This document shows positions 44,687-52,741 of a DNA stretch of 64,000 nucleotides, piece after piece. The notes under the pieces were generated by a model. That model was not told the DNA's origin. It did not search any database and saw nothing but the letters and a program-made list of their open reading frames with translations. Within the stretch, counting starts at the first letter, position 1. Every line of letters starts with the position of its first letter. Origin of the DNA: CAVRXQ01 sp963725215 (GTDB lineage: Bacteria > Actinomycetota > Acidimicrobiia > Acidimicrobiales > Bog-793); contig CAVRXQ010000004.1 of the NCBI GenBank assembly GCA_963725215.1, positions 61,743 through 125,742 of the forward strand. Direction: 5' to 3'. The translations under genes were made by a program, and so were the position numbers.

Positions 44687-45615
44687 CCGAGAAGCTCAAG
44701 CTCTCCTTATCGTGTGGCCGCTACGAGCTCACGCGGGCGCTCGTCGACGGAGAAGTGGAGGCGAAAGGCATCGAGTTCTCGCCGCTCGACGACGACCGGT
44801 TTCGCTTCTACAGCCTTCGTCGCCGCAACGAGGCCGACGTCGGCGAGTTCAGCGTGACCGAGTACCTGCGCGCCCGCGAACACGGCCATCGGATCCTGGC
44901 GCTCCCGATCTATCCCCATCGACGATTCCGGCACGGCTATTACTTCGTCAACATCGCGGCGGGAATCCACGATCCCTCCGACCTGATCGGGCGGCGGGGC
45001 GGGATCTCCGGAACGATGCCGGCGGCCGGGGTCTGGATGCGCGGCATCCTCCAGGATCATCACGGCGTGGCGCTCGACGCCGTCGACTGGCGGGAGAACC
45101 CCCTCGAGGCGATGGACGCGATCGATGCGCCCTCAGCACCCCACGCTGTCACCGAGGACACGCTGTTGGACGGCGAGGTTGACGTCCTGCTCACGCCGAG
45201 GATCCCGGGCTCGTTCGTCCGAGGCGACCCGCGCATCGTCCGGTTGTTCCCCGATCATGTCGAGCGCTCGATCGCCTATTACAAAAAGACGGGGATCTTC
45301 CCGATCATGCACGTCCTCACGATCCGCGAAGAGATCGTCGAAGGCCGGCCCTGGGTCGCCGAAAGCATCTACGCCGCCTTCGAAGAGGCAAAGCGGATCG
45401 GCTACGAGCGCGCGGCGGACCCGCGTCTCACGCCGCTCGCCTTTTTCGAAGCGGCCTGGGAGGAACAACGTGAACTGCTCGGGCCCGATCCCTGGGAGTA
45501 CGGGCTGAGCGACGCCAACCGCCGCAACCTCGAGACGATCATCCGCTACACGCGCGAACAAGGGCGGATCACACGCGAGCCGCCCGTGTCGGAGCTGTTT
45601 ATCGAACTCGGCTGA
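44683..45615 (+). CDS. 4,5-dihydroxyphthalate decarboxylase-like protein
   Basis: This 310-residue protein has the periplasmic-binding-protein fold of the 4,5-dihydroxyphthalate decarboxylase family: LSLSCGRYELTRALVDGEVEAKGI at the start, RRNEADVGEFSVTEYLRA, and LPIYPHRRFRHGYYFVN, then LIGRRGGISGTMPAAGVWMRGIL. It has no signal peptide, so it is an intracellular enzyme rather than a transporter component. It is the last gene of the plus-strand operon. Its end overlaps the convergent DapA-like gene by 17 bp. Decarboxylation of an aromatic or cyclic acid is the best guess. Confidence 0.82.
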   Translation: MTEKLKLSLSCGRYELTRALVDGEVEAKGIEFSPLDDDRFRFYSLRRRNEADVGEFSVTEYLRAREHGHRILALPIYPHRRFRHGYYFVNIAAGIHDPSDLIGRRGGISGTMPAAGVWMRGILQDHHGVALDAVDWRENPLEAMDAIDAPSAPHAVTEDTLLDGEVDVLLTPRIPGSFVRGDPRIVRLFPDHVERSIAYYKKTGIFPIMHVLTIREEIVEGRPWVAESIYAAFEEAKRIGYERAADPRLTPLAFFEAAWEEQRELLGPDPWEYGLSDANRRNLETIIRYTREQGRITREPPVSELFIELG

Positions 45616-46660
45616 CGGCGCGGTCGACCGGCGCCGAGGCACGCCTCACCTCTTCGAGCCCGGCTCGGAAGGCCTCCGCGTCGATCACCGCGCATCCCGC
45701 CGCGATCATCAGGTCGCGAATCTGCTCACACTCGTTTTCAAGCGGCTTCGGCATCGGTGGGCGCATCAGCGGGTGCGCGACGTTGCCCGCGATCCACGCA
45801 CCGATCTTCGTGCGGATGTGGAGACGCGACGGCTCGGCGAAAACGAACTCCTGCAGCTGACGCAGCCCACCGTCCCAGATGGCGAGCGCTCCCTCGAGGC
45901 TGTCGTTATGGAACGCGGCGATGTGCGCGAGATGGGTCTCGAGCGAGTAGTTGAACGCCGCCGAGAGGCCCCCGTCCAAAATGCGCGACGCGATCGCCTC
46001 GTGGAAGTACCGCGCGCCGGATCCTAAGAGCGCGATGTGCCGTCGGAACTGGCGGAGCGCGGCGGCGACCGTGCGCCAGCCCTGCCAGCTGTAGGTCATC
46101 TTCCAGGCGACGACGTTTTCGATCTCCTCCACCATCTTCATGACGCCGACCAGCGGAAAGCCGGGCCCGAACTCGGGCGTGATGTTCGTCACCGGGTGCA
46201 TGACGAGCGGCATGTCCACCGCGGCGTCCACCGCGGCGACGACTTCGGTCCACACCTCGGGGTAGCGGGCAGTGTTCCAACCGATCGACACGTCGACCGC
46301 CCCCATCGGCGGCAAGACCATCAGCGCGTCGGCACCGGCACTCTTCGAGTCCTGCGCGATCTCGATCATCGTCTCTGGCCTCAGGGCGGCGACGCCCGCC
46401 ACGACCGGCATTCGACCACCGCACACCTCGACCGCAATCTCGACGGTGCGGCGCGCCTCTTCGCGGCTGAGGTAGACGAGCTCGCCCGCCTCGGAGTTGA
46501 TCACGACGCCGACGCCGCGCTCCGCGAACTCCGGCGCGCTGAGGCGCTCGAGATAGTGCCGCAGCGCCGGCTCGTCGATGTCGTAGCCGCCCTGTTCGAA
46601 CGGCAGCACGGTCGGGACGAACAGGTAATGAAACGGCTGCCGGCCGAATTCGATCCACAT
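45599..46660 (-). CDS. DapA-family class I aldolase
   Basis: The 353-residue TIM barrel belongs to the dihydrodipicolinate synthase/N-acetylneuraminate lyase family. The Schiff-base Lys is K187 in NVVAWKMTYSWQGW and the carboxylate-binding loop is VVINSEAGELVYL. The Tyr of the usual YNxP motif is missing: the segment reads VMHPVTNITPEF. True DapA function is therefore unlikely; a catabolic 2-oxo acid aldolase or hydratase-aldolase is more plausible. It is ~55 residues longer than typical DapA. It is the last gene of the importer operon, 17 bp after livG. Confidence 0.82.
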   Translation of the reverse strand: MWIEFGRQPFHYLFVPTVLPFEQGGYDIDEPALRHYLERLSAPEFAERGVGVVINSEAGELVYLSREEARRTVEIAVEVCGGRMPVVAGVAALRPETMIEIAQDSKSAGADALMVLPPMGAVDVSIGWNTARYPEVWTEVVAAVDAAVDMPLVMHPVTNITPEFGPGFPLVGVMKMVEEIENVVAWKMTYSWQGWRTVAAALRQFRRHIALLGSGARYFHEAIASRILDGGLSAAFNYSLETHLAHIAAFHNDSLEGALAIWDGGLRQLQEFVFAEPSRLHIRTKIGAWIAGNVAHPLMRPPMPKPLENECEQIRDLMIAAGCAVIDAEAFRAGLEEVRRASAPVDRAVSRVR

Positions 46661-46677
46661 CGCGTCCCTCTTCGTCG

Positions 46678-47544
46678 TTAGCTCAGATACGCCCGCCGCA
46701 CCTCGGCGTTTGCGGCGATCTCTTCGTAGGTCCCCGACACGATGATGTTTCCGGCGGCCATGACGACGACCCGATCGCACAGCTCTGCAACCAAGTCGAG
46801 CGCGTGCTCGACCATCAAGACGCCAACGGAGTTCTGCGCCGCCTCACGCAGGGCGCTCATCAAGCCCGGGAGGATCGCCGACGCGACGCCGACCATCGGC
46901 TCGTCGAGCAGCAGAAGCTGCGGTGACCGGATGAGCGCCATCGCGAGGTCGACGAATCGGCGCTGGCCGCCGCTCAGCTCACGACCGTACAGATCGGCGA
47001 TGTGCGCAAAGCCGTGACGATCGAGCAATCCCCACACGAGCTCCTCCGCTTGCTCCTCCTCTAAGCGTTGACCCCGGTGGAGCAGAGTTCGCGTGAGCGA
47101 CGCGCCGTTGGCGCCGCGGGCGAATGTCACGAGCCCCTCGAACACGGTGAGCCCCTCGAAAACTCGGGCCGTCTGGGAGGTGCGGGCCATCCCGAGCCGC
47201 GCTCGGCGGTGGGCGGGGAGCTTCGTCACGACCCGCCCGGCCAAACGGATCGAACCCGCGGCTGGGCGCACGTCTCCCGAGATGGCGTTCAGCACCGAGG
47301 ACTTGCCGGCGCCGTTCGGTCCGATGAGGCCGAGAATCTCGCCTCGCGCGACCTCGAGCGAGACGCCGTCGACGGCGGGGACACCTCCGTAGGTGACCCG
47401 AAGGTCTCCCACCTCGAGCACCGTCGGACCGGAGCCTGGTCGTCGCGACGTGCTCTCATTCTCCGGCATCGGTGAAGCGGGCGCCACCGCGCCGGCGAGG
47501 CCGCGCTGTGCCCGGTCGGTGCTGCCGAGCGCTCGTTCGCTCAC
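46678..47544 (-). CDS. livG: Branched-chain-type ABC importer ATP-binding protein (LivG-like)
   Basis: The 288-residue ATPase has Walker A GPNGAGKSSVLNAISG, signature ELSGGQRRFVDLAMAL, Walker B LLLLDEPMVGVAS and H-loop MVEHALDLV; the VEH form is typical of LivG. GTG 47544 overlaps the livM stop by 4 bp (GTGA), which supports this start and adds ~25 residues before the ATG at 47469. It energises uptake with LivF. The family accepts amino acids, amides, urea and aromatic acids, so the name does not fix the substrate. Confidence 0.9.
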   Translation of the reverse strand: MSERALGSTDRAQRGLAGAVAPASPMPENESTSRRPGSGPTVLEVGDLRVTYGGVPAVDGVSLEVARGEILGLIGPNGAGKSSVLNAISGDVRPAAGSIRLAGRVVTKLPAHRRARLGMARTSQTARVFEGLTVFEGLVTFARGANGASLTRTLLHRGQRLEEEQAEELVWGLLDRHGFAHIADLYGRELSGGQRRFVDLAMALIRSPQLLLLDEPMVGVASAILPGLMSALREAAQNSVGVLMVEHALDLVAELCDRVVVMAAGNIIVSGTYEEIAANAEVRRAYLS

Positions 47545-48539
47545 GTCGTGGTCGCGTTCGCTCGAGCAGGCACACGGGCTTGAGCAGGCGCGCTGCGCCG
47601 CGTCGCGACGTACCGCCGCTCGGGAAAGATCCCGATGGGACGCAAATAGAAGGTGATCAGCCACAAGAGGGCGATCACGATCCACTCGAGGTTCGCGCTC
47701 AAACCGGCGTACCCAAATTCCGGCAGGAAAGAGGGCATCGTGCCGAACACCACCGGAACGAGGAACGCGCCGACGATCGCCCCGAAGTTATTTCCCCGGC
47801 CGCCGACATAGACGGCGACGAAGACGACGAAGGTCTCGACAAAGCTCCAGGCGTCGGGCGACCAGGTACCGAGGAATTCCACGAGGAGCGCTCCGCTGAA
47901 ACCGGCGATCGCGCCTCCAACAACGAACACGATGACGCGCAGCGCCTGGACGTTGATACCGGCGTAGCCCGCCAGCACGTCGTCCTCGCGCATCGCCCTC
48001 AGCGCACGACCCCACGACGTTCGGCACAACCATTCGAGTCCGAAGTAGACGACGATGCAGAGAATCGCCATCCAGCCCACGTAGAACCACTGGTATCCGT
48101 GATACGAAAGGCGAAAGACGCCGTTGAACGGCTTCGGCACGCCGGACAGTCCGTTCGCTCCATTGAATATGCCGACGGTCGCGATCACGACCTGCGCGGC
48201 GATGATCGCCACGACGAGCATGATGATCGCCTGAAAGTCTCGACGGATCCGCCGGGTGAGAATCAGCCCGCCGAGCACCAAAGCGAGCGCGGCACCGGCG
48301 AGGGTTCCCATGACGAGGGGCAGCGGAAAGGGAAGCCGCGCACCGAGGATGTAGTGCTGAAACCCACTGGGCGACGCCGGACCGAGCGAAGTGACGGCCG
48401 CGACGTAAGCGCCGACCGCCTGGAACACGATCCATCCGAAGTTGATTATCCCCGCGTAGCCGTACTGCAGGTTGAGCGAAAGCGTCGACAGAGAGTAGAT
48501 GCCCAAGTACACGAGCGAGATCGAGACGAAATCCTGCAC
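47541..48539 (-). CDS. livM: Branched-chain-type ABC importer permease (LivM-like)
   Basis: This 332-residue permease has about ten helices. LSTLSLNLQYGYAGIINFGW and RALRAMREDDVLAGYAGINVQALRVIVFVVGGAIAGFSGALL are the family hallmark, including the EAA-like loop that meets the ATPase. GTG 48539 starts at VQDFVSISLVYLGIYSLS, with the first helix at once. It follows livH by 27 bp. With LivH it forms the transmembrane channel. Confidence 0.9.
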   Translation of the reverse strand: MQDFVSISLVYLGIYSLSTLSLNLQYGYAGIINFGWIVFQAVGAYVAAVTSLGPASPSGFQHYILGARLPFPLPLVMGTLAGAALALVLGGLILTRRIRRDFQAIIMLVVAIIAAQVVIATVGIFNGANGLSGVPKPFNGVFRLSYHGYQWFYVGWMAILCIVVYFGLEWLCRTSWGRALRAMREDDVLAGYAGINVQALRVIVFVVGGAIAGFSGALLVEFLGTWSPDAWSFVETFVVFVAVYVGGRGNNFGAIVGAFLVPVVFGTMPSFLPEFGYAGLSANLEWIVIALLWLITFYLRPIGIFPERRYVATRRSAPAQARVPARANATTT

Positions 48540-48566
48540 GCTTCCCCTATTCGTCCATCATCCGAC

Positions 48567-49457
48567 CTAGACGGTGATCTGCACCCGTTCGGTCACGAGT
48601 CCTCCCTGCAGCGTCCTCGGCCGCGCTAACAGAACGAGGGCGAGAAACGCGTACGCGACCGCGGTGTCGTAGCTCGACGCCCCCGCCACGCTCACGACCT
48701 GCGTCGCGATCCCGATCACCAACGCTGCGAGCGCCGCGCCGCGTACCGAGCCCGCTGTACCCATCAAAGCGGCGACGATCACGAGCGACAACAGGCTGTC
48801 ACCGGTGAACGCGCTGATCGTCAAGATGTTGATCATGAAGACTCCGCCGGCGAGCCCGCACAGAAACCCGCTCAGCAACCACGCCGCCGTGACGATTTGA
48901 TTCGTCGCGATTCCCGATGCACGGGCGAGCTCTGGATCGACGGCCGTCGCCCGCAGCGCGACCCCGAGTCGCGTGAGGTGCAAGAAGAGATCGAGCACAA
49001 CGAACACGCCGACCGCGACGATGACGAGTACCAACTGCAGCTTCGTGAAGCGCAACGGGCCCAGCGAGAGGGCGTGTTCGATCGCGATGTTCAACGGGTA
49101 CGTGTTGTTCCGGGTTATGGCGGCGATCGCGTACTCGACGATCAGCGCCACACCGAAGGTGATCATCGCCATCTCGAACAGAGCCGCGCCCCGGCGCGCA
49201 TATACAGCAAGGATGGTCTTGGCGACGATCAGCGTGACAGCGCTCGCACTCAAGCCACCGAACAGCAAACCGAGCCAGATCGAGACTCCCGCCGAGTGGG
49301 AGACGTAGGCGACGATGCCGCCGAAGCTCATGATCGCCCCGTAACCGATGTTCAGCACGTTCGTGAGGCCGAACTGGAGCGTGAACCCCATTGCGCCGAG
49401 GGCGATACTTGCGGCGGCGATGACGCCGAATCCCACGGCTTCCCAATAGAGGGTCAT
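48567..49457 (-). CDS. livH: Branched-chain-type ABC importer permease (LivH-like)
   Basis: This 296-residue permease has about eight helices. FTLQFGLTNVLNIGYGAIMSFGGIVAYV at the N-terminus and VALRATAVDPELARASGIATNQIVTAAWLLSGFLCGLAGGVF in the ATPase-contact loop are diagnostic. It pairs with LivM. The ATG at 49457 gives the expected opening. The livF stop lies 28 bp upstream, so all genes of this operon are tightly packed. Confidence 0.9.
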   Translation of the reverse strand: MTLYWEAVGFGVIAAASIALGAMGFTLQFGLTNVLNIGYGAIMSFGGIVAYVSHSAGVSIWLGLLFGGLSASAVTLIVAKTILAVYARRGAALFEMAMITFGVALIVEYAIAAITRNNTYPLNIAIEHALSLGPLRFTKLQLVLVIVAVGVFVVLDLFLHLTRLGVALRATAVDPELARASGIATNQIVTAAWLLSGFLCGLAGGVFMINILTISAFTGDSLLSLVIVAALMGTAGSVRGAALAALVIGIATQVVSVAGASSYDTAVAYAFLALVLLARPRTLQGGLVTERVQITV

Positions 49458-49485
49458 TCGCCGTCCCTCGGACCGAAGATCGCCT

Positions 49486-50262
49486 TCATCGCGACGCCGG
49501 CGTCACGCCTGCACCCGCGTTGAAGAAGAGTTCCGATAACTCTTCCTCCGCATCCTGGAGTTCGCGGGCCCCGCGAGCAAGGCGTACCTTCCCCTGCACG
49601 AGCACGTAGCCGAAGCTCGCGACTTCGAGTGTCATCTTCACTCGCTGCTCGACCATCAGGACCGATTGGCCGGCCTCCGCGAGACGCCCGACAATCTCTT
49701 CGAGCACCCCTCGTACGACGCTCGGCGCGAGGTTCGAGGTCGGCTCGTCAAGGATGAGCAGGCTCGGGTTCGTCATGAGGGCACGGCCGATCGCCAGCAT
49801 TTTCCGCTCGCCGCCGCTCAGTGTTCCCGCGCGGCGGCGGTGTTTGTCCTTGAGCAACGGGAAGATGGCGAGCACGGCCTCGACTCTTTCTCGCACCGCG
49901 CTGCGCGGTAGTGAATAGCCGCCCATGGCGAGGTTTTCCCAGACCGTGAGGGGCGGGAAGACGTCCCTGATCTGCGGTACGTAGCCCACCCCCATGCGTA
50001 CTCGCATCGGCGCCGGCGTCGTGCTGATGTCGAACCCGTTCAATCTGACGACACCACCGCGCAGAGGCAGGTGCCCGATCAAGCCCTTGACGAGCGTGCT
50101 CTTGCCAGCGCCGTTCGGGCCGAGCAGGGCGACAATCTCGCCCGGCCCGACCCCAACGCTGACACGGTCGACGATCGTGAGCGCCCCATAACCGAAGCTC
50201 ACCTCGTCGGCCTGCAGCAGAGGCTTTGGCCGAGTGAGGTCAGCTCCGTTGGTTGACGTCAA
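49486..50262 (-). CDS. livF: Branched-chain-type ABC importer ATP-binding protein (LivF-like)
   Basis: The 258-residue ATPase has Walker A GPNGAGKSTLVKGLIG, GVGYVPQIRDVFPPLTVWENL (Q-loop region typical of LivF), signature TLSGGERKMLAIGRAL, Walker B LLILDEPTSNLAP and MVEQRVKMTL. The start appears to be TTG 50262 with aaggaag ~6 bp upstream; no ATG or GTG precedes the conserved LLQADEVSFGYG. It lies 36 bp after the binding-protein gene. Confidence 0.9.
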   Translation of the reverse strand: MTSTNGADLTRPKPLLQADEVSFGYGALTIVDRVSVGVGPGEIVALLGPNGAGKSTLVKGLIGHLPLRGGVVRLNGFDISTTPAPMRVRMGVGYVPQIRDVFPPLTVWENLAMGGYSLPRSAVRERVEAVLAIFPLLKDKHRRRAGTLSGGERKMLAIGRALMTNPSLLILDEPTSNLAPSVVRGVLEEIVGRLAEAGQSVLMVEQRVKMTLEVASFGYVLVQGKVRLARGARELQDAEEELSELFFNAGAGVTPASR

Positions 50263-50298
50263 CCGGGCTTCCTTTCAGACCGGCGATGCGACAGCTCC

Positions 50299-51627
50299 TT
50301 AGCCCGCCGCCCCGAGCACGCTCCCCTTGACGAGGCCGACAACCTTCTCGGAAGTCAGCGAGGACTGCGGGAACCGCACCGCCGCCTGATCGCCGTAGGA
50401 GTTGTGCCATTGGTTGAACGTCACCGGTCCCGACACACCGACGTAGTGGATCTTCTTACCGGCGAGCAGCTCCCGCTTGCCCTCGGCGAAGTTGTACACG
50501 GTCACCTTGCCGGGGCCGGGCGAGCTCACCGTCTTGATCCAGTTATTGAACACCGATGGGACGATGCTCTTCGACGCCACTATCGCGAGCGCCTGCATGA
50601 TCAAGCCGTCGTACTCAGCTTCCGCGTACGGCTCATTGAACCACTGATTCGCTGGCTTGAGCACATGGGAGGCCGCGCCCTTGACGGCACTCACCCAGGC
50701 CGCGTGCGCGGGTGTCGTCTTCGCAGGTGCCGGGGTAAGGCCCGTGTAGTCGCTGGCGAATGTCGACGCTCCCATCGCCGCAGAGACGGCGCCCAACCAC
50801 CCGTTCTCGATCGTTCCCGAGTCGCCGATGATCGGGGGAACCGTCCCCAGTTGCGCGATGTCACCGAAGAACGTACCGGCCGTCGTGGCGTCCTCTTCTG
50901 TGAAGATCGCCTGCGGGTGTGCAGCAAGCAGCGTCGCCGCATCGGACTGATACGAGGGTTGATCGGGGGTCAAGCTGACGTTCGCGACGACATCCAACCC
51001 CAGATGTTTCACGCCGTACGAGATGCCCGGCAGGTCCCCTTGTGCCGTGGTGTCGGTTCCGAACACCAACGCGATCCGCTTATATCCCTTTTGCTTCGCC
51101 CAATACGCCATGGCGAGGCCGTTCGCCGGGTCCGGGGAGATAAGCCGCCAGAAGTATTGAAGGTGTGTGTGATCGAAGTTCGACGATCCCACGTCGGAGA
51201 TCATCGTCAGCTTGTGCTGATTGAACACCGGAAGCAACTGGTTGGCGGTCGCGCCGTCGGTGCCGCAGACGCCGACCAGATTCTTCGCGGTTCCGAGGAA
51301 GCGCTCGACCAGTGGCAGCGCGTCGGCAGGGTCGCCGCGCGTGTCGACCGTCGTCACCGAGAAGTCGTGACCGAGGACCCCTCCGGCCTTGTTGATTGCG
51401 TAAACCGCCGGATACGCCCCGGCGGACAGCACGCCTCCGATGAACGACTCGGGCCCCGTGAACGCCGTGACGACAGCTTCCACGAGTTTCGAGTTGTTTG
51501 AGGTCCTGCTGCGTGTGTTCGCAGACGAATTCGACGTCGCCGCGCCTGCGGTCGATCCAGCGACCATCAAGGCCGTGACAACCGCTGCCGCCAGCACCCA
51601 ACGTGTCGCTCGATGTGACAAGGACAT
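50299..51627 (-). CDS. livK: Branched-chain-type ABC importer substrate-binding protein (LivK-like)
   Basis: The 442-residue exported receptor has a signal peptide (basic MSLSHRATR, core VLAAAVVTALMVAG, cleavage near GAA, ~29) and a Ser/Asn/Thr-rich linker. A type I periplasmic-binding fold follows: GGVLSAGAYPAVYAINKAGGVLG, VDTRGDPADALPLVERFL, GVCGTDGATANQLLPVF. No lipobox Cys is visible, so anchoring is unclear. ATG 51627 has an SD (gggaggggg) and the signal peptide, so the open frame extending to 52347 is spurious. Two IclR-like palindromes lie 55-92 bp upstream. It heads the importer operon. Confidence 0.9.
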   Translation of the reverse strand: MSLSHRATRWVLAAAVVTALMVAGSTAGAATSNSSANTRSRTSNNSKLVEAVVTAFTGPESFIGGVLSAGAYPAVYAINKAGGVLGHDFSVTTVDTRGDPADALPLVERFLGTAKNLVGVCGTDGATANQLLPVFNQHKLTMISDVGSSNFDHTHLQYFWRLISPDPANGLAMAYWAKQKGYKRIALVFGTDTTAQGDLPGISYGVKHLGLDVVANVSLTPDQPSYQSDAATLLAAHPQAIFTEEDATTAGTFFGDIAQLGTVPPIIGDSGTIENGWLGAVSAAMGASTFASDYTGLTPAPAKTTPAHAAWVSAVKGAASHVLKPANQWFNEPYAEAEYDGLIMQALAIVASKSIVPSVFNNWIKTVSSPGPGKVTVYNFAEGKRELLAGKKIHYVGVSGPVTFNQWHNSYGDQAAVRFPQSSLTSEKVVGLVKGSVLGAAG

Positions 51628-51681
51628 GTCCCCCTCCCGTCCGTGGTGTTTCGAGGCGCACCACCTTCGCTGAACCAACCG

Positions 51682-51719
51682 GTCCCGCTTTCGGGACAGC
51701 ATGGACCGAAGTACGGGAC
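51682..51719. promoter_or_regulatory. Tandem IclR-type operators, sites C1 and C2
   Basis: C1 is GTCCCG-CTTT-CGGGAC (51682-51697), a perfect palindrome with a 4-bp spacer. C2 is GGACCG-AAGTA-CGGGAC (51703-51719), with the same CGAAGTAC core as site A. Their centres are ~21.5 bp apart, about two helical turns, on one DNA face. They lie 55-92 bp upstream of livK, the right place for activator or repressor binding. Confidence 0.6.
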
Positions 51720-51857
51720 ACCATACGTCGAGGGGTGCGAACGCGCAAGCAGGCCATGCGCGACGGCCCGCGCAGAAATGGGCTCCTGACCTCGGAATAC
51801 CCTCACGGAAACGACGCGGATCGCGGTCCTCGCACAGAGGGCTGTCCGTACACCTCG

Positions 51858-52601
51858 TTACATCAGGTCCCAGTGACGGTAAAGGCCGGTGCCGTGCCAG
51901 TCCCCTTCGCGACTGAAGCTGCTGAAGCGACCCTGGGGACGGCGCACGTCGCGATCGTCTTGGAGGACACGGAGCAACACCGCCCCCGGATCGGCCGCGT
52001 CGATCTCGTAGAGGTTCAGGATCTTCGCCTCTCGCTCCGTCGGATTCGGATTGAGCGTGTGGTATCGAGAGCACTGGACGAGACCTGGCGTTTCGAGCAG
52101 GTCGTGGGAGTGGGTGTAGAGCCACCAGTCGTCGTGTTCGACCTTCCGCGCCGGATCGTGGTTTGAGTAGTAGAGCAGCAGGGCCTCCGGCATGCCGTCC
52201 GGGAGATGCGTCTCGGGGCGATCCATTGTCTGGATCGTCTGCCGCGTCGCGACGAAGTCCCACACCGTCAGGTCCTGAACTGCGGCGCAGTCGATGATCG
52301 CCTCGTCGCCCGTCTCGGCTTGCTTGAGACTCTGCATGATCCCCCACGGGTCGGGGTCGTTGATGCGGTAGATGGTGAGATACCGAGTGAACTCCCCCGA
52401 GGCCGCGGTAAAGCGCTTGAACTCCTCGCCAAGGTGAGGCATTACGTCGCGGTAGCGGTATACGTCGACGATGCCCGGGGTGCTCCTCAGATACGGAATC
52501 CGCCTTTTATCGTGCCAGTAATTGAACTCACCTTCGCGTGCGGGATCGGTGCAGGCGATGACCTCGACGGCGATCGACTTCGCCGGGAACAGTTCACTCA
52601 T
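51858..52601 (-). CDS. Two-repeat dimeric alpha/beta-barrel protein (EthD-like)
   Basis: The 247-residue cytoplasmic protein appears to contain two ferredoxin-like half-barrels. The first holds NYWHDKRRIPYLRSTPGIVDVYRYRD and the second DDWWLYTHSHDLLETPGLVQCSRY, so WxxxxH-DLxxTPGxV recurs. EthD-like domains occur in ring-forming or degradative monooxygenase and isomerase proteins, often with no proven activity. An SD (ggaggag) precedes ATG 52601. It is divergent from the GrdB-like gene. It may act with it on an intermediate, but the function is unknown. Confidence 0.6.
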   Translation of the reverse strand: MSELFPAKSIAVEVIACTDPAREGEFNYWHDKRRIPYLRSTPGIVDVYRYRDVMPHLGEEFKRFTAASGEFTRYLTIYRINDPDPWGIMQSLKQAETGDEAIIDCAAVQDLTVWDFVATRQTIQTMDRPETHLPDGMPEALLLYYSNHDPARKVEHDDWWLYTHSHDLLETPGLVQCSRYHTLNPNPTEREAKILNLYEIDAADPGAVLLRVLQDDRDVRRPQGRFSSFSREGDWHGTGLYRHWDLM

Positions 52602-52741
52602 GGGCTCCTCCGGCGTGAGGCAGCATCGTGTTTCGGCGACATTGGCTCAGCGTATACGCCGCCTCCACGACGCTTCGGAGTCCGGACCACCGCCGGCCGA
52701 GCGGCCAAGTCCGTGCATCGAGATCACTACGCTCGCGCGCG

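Noticed and set aside
50299..52347. Long N-terminal extension of the LivK-like protein
   Set aside because: ATG 51627 has a strong SD and starts a proper signal peptide; the upstream frame crosses the promoter/operator region and the opposite frame of another gene.
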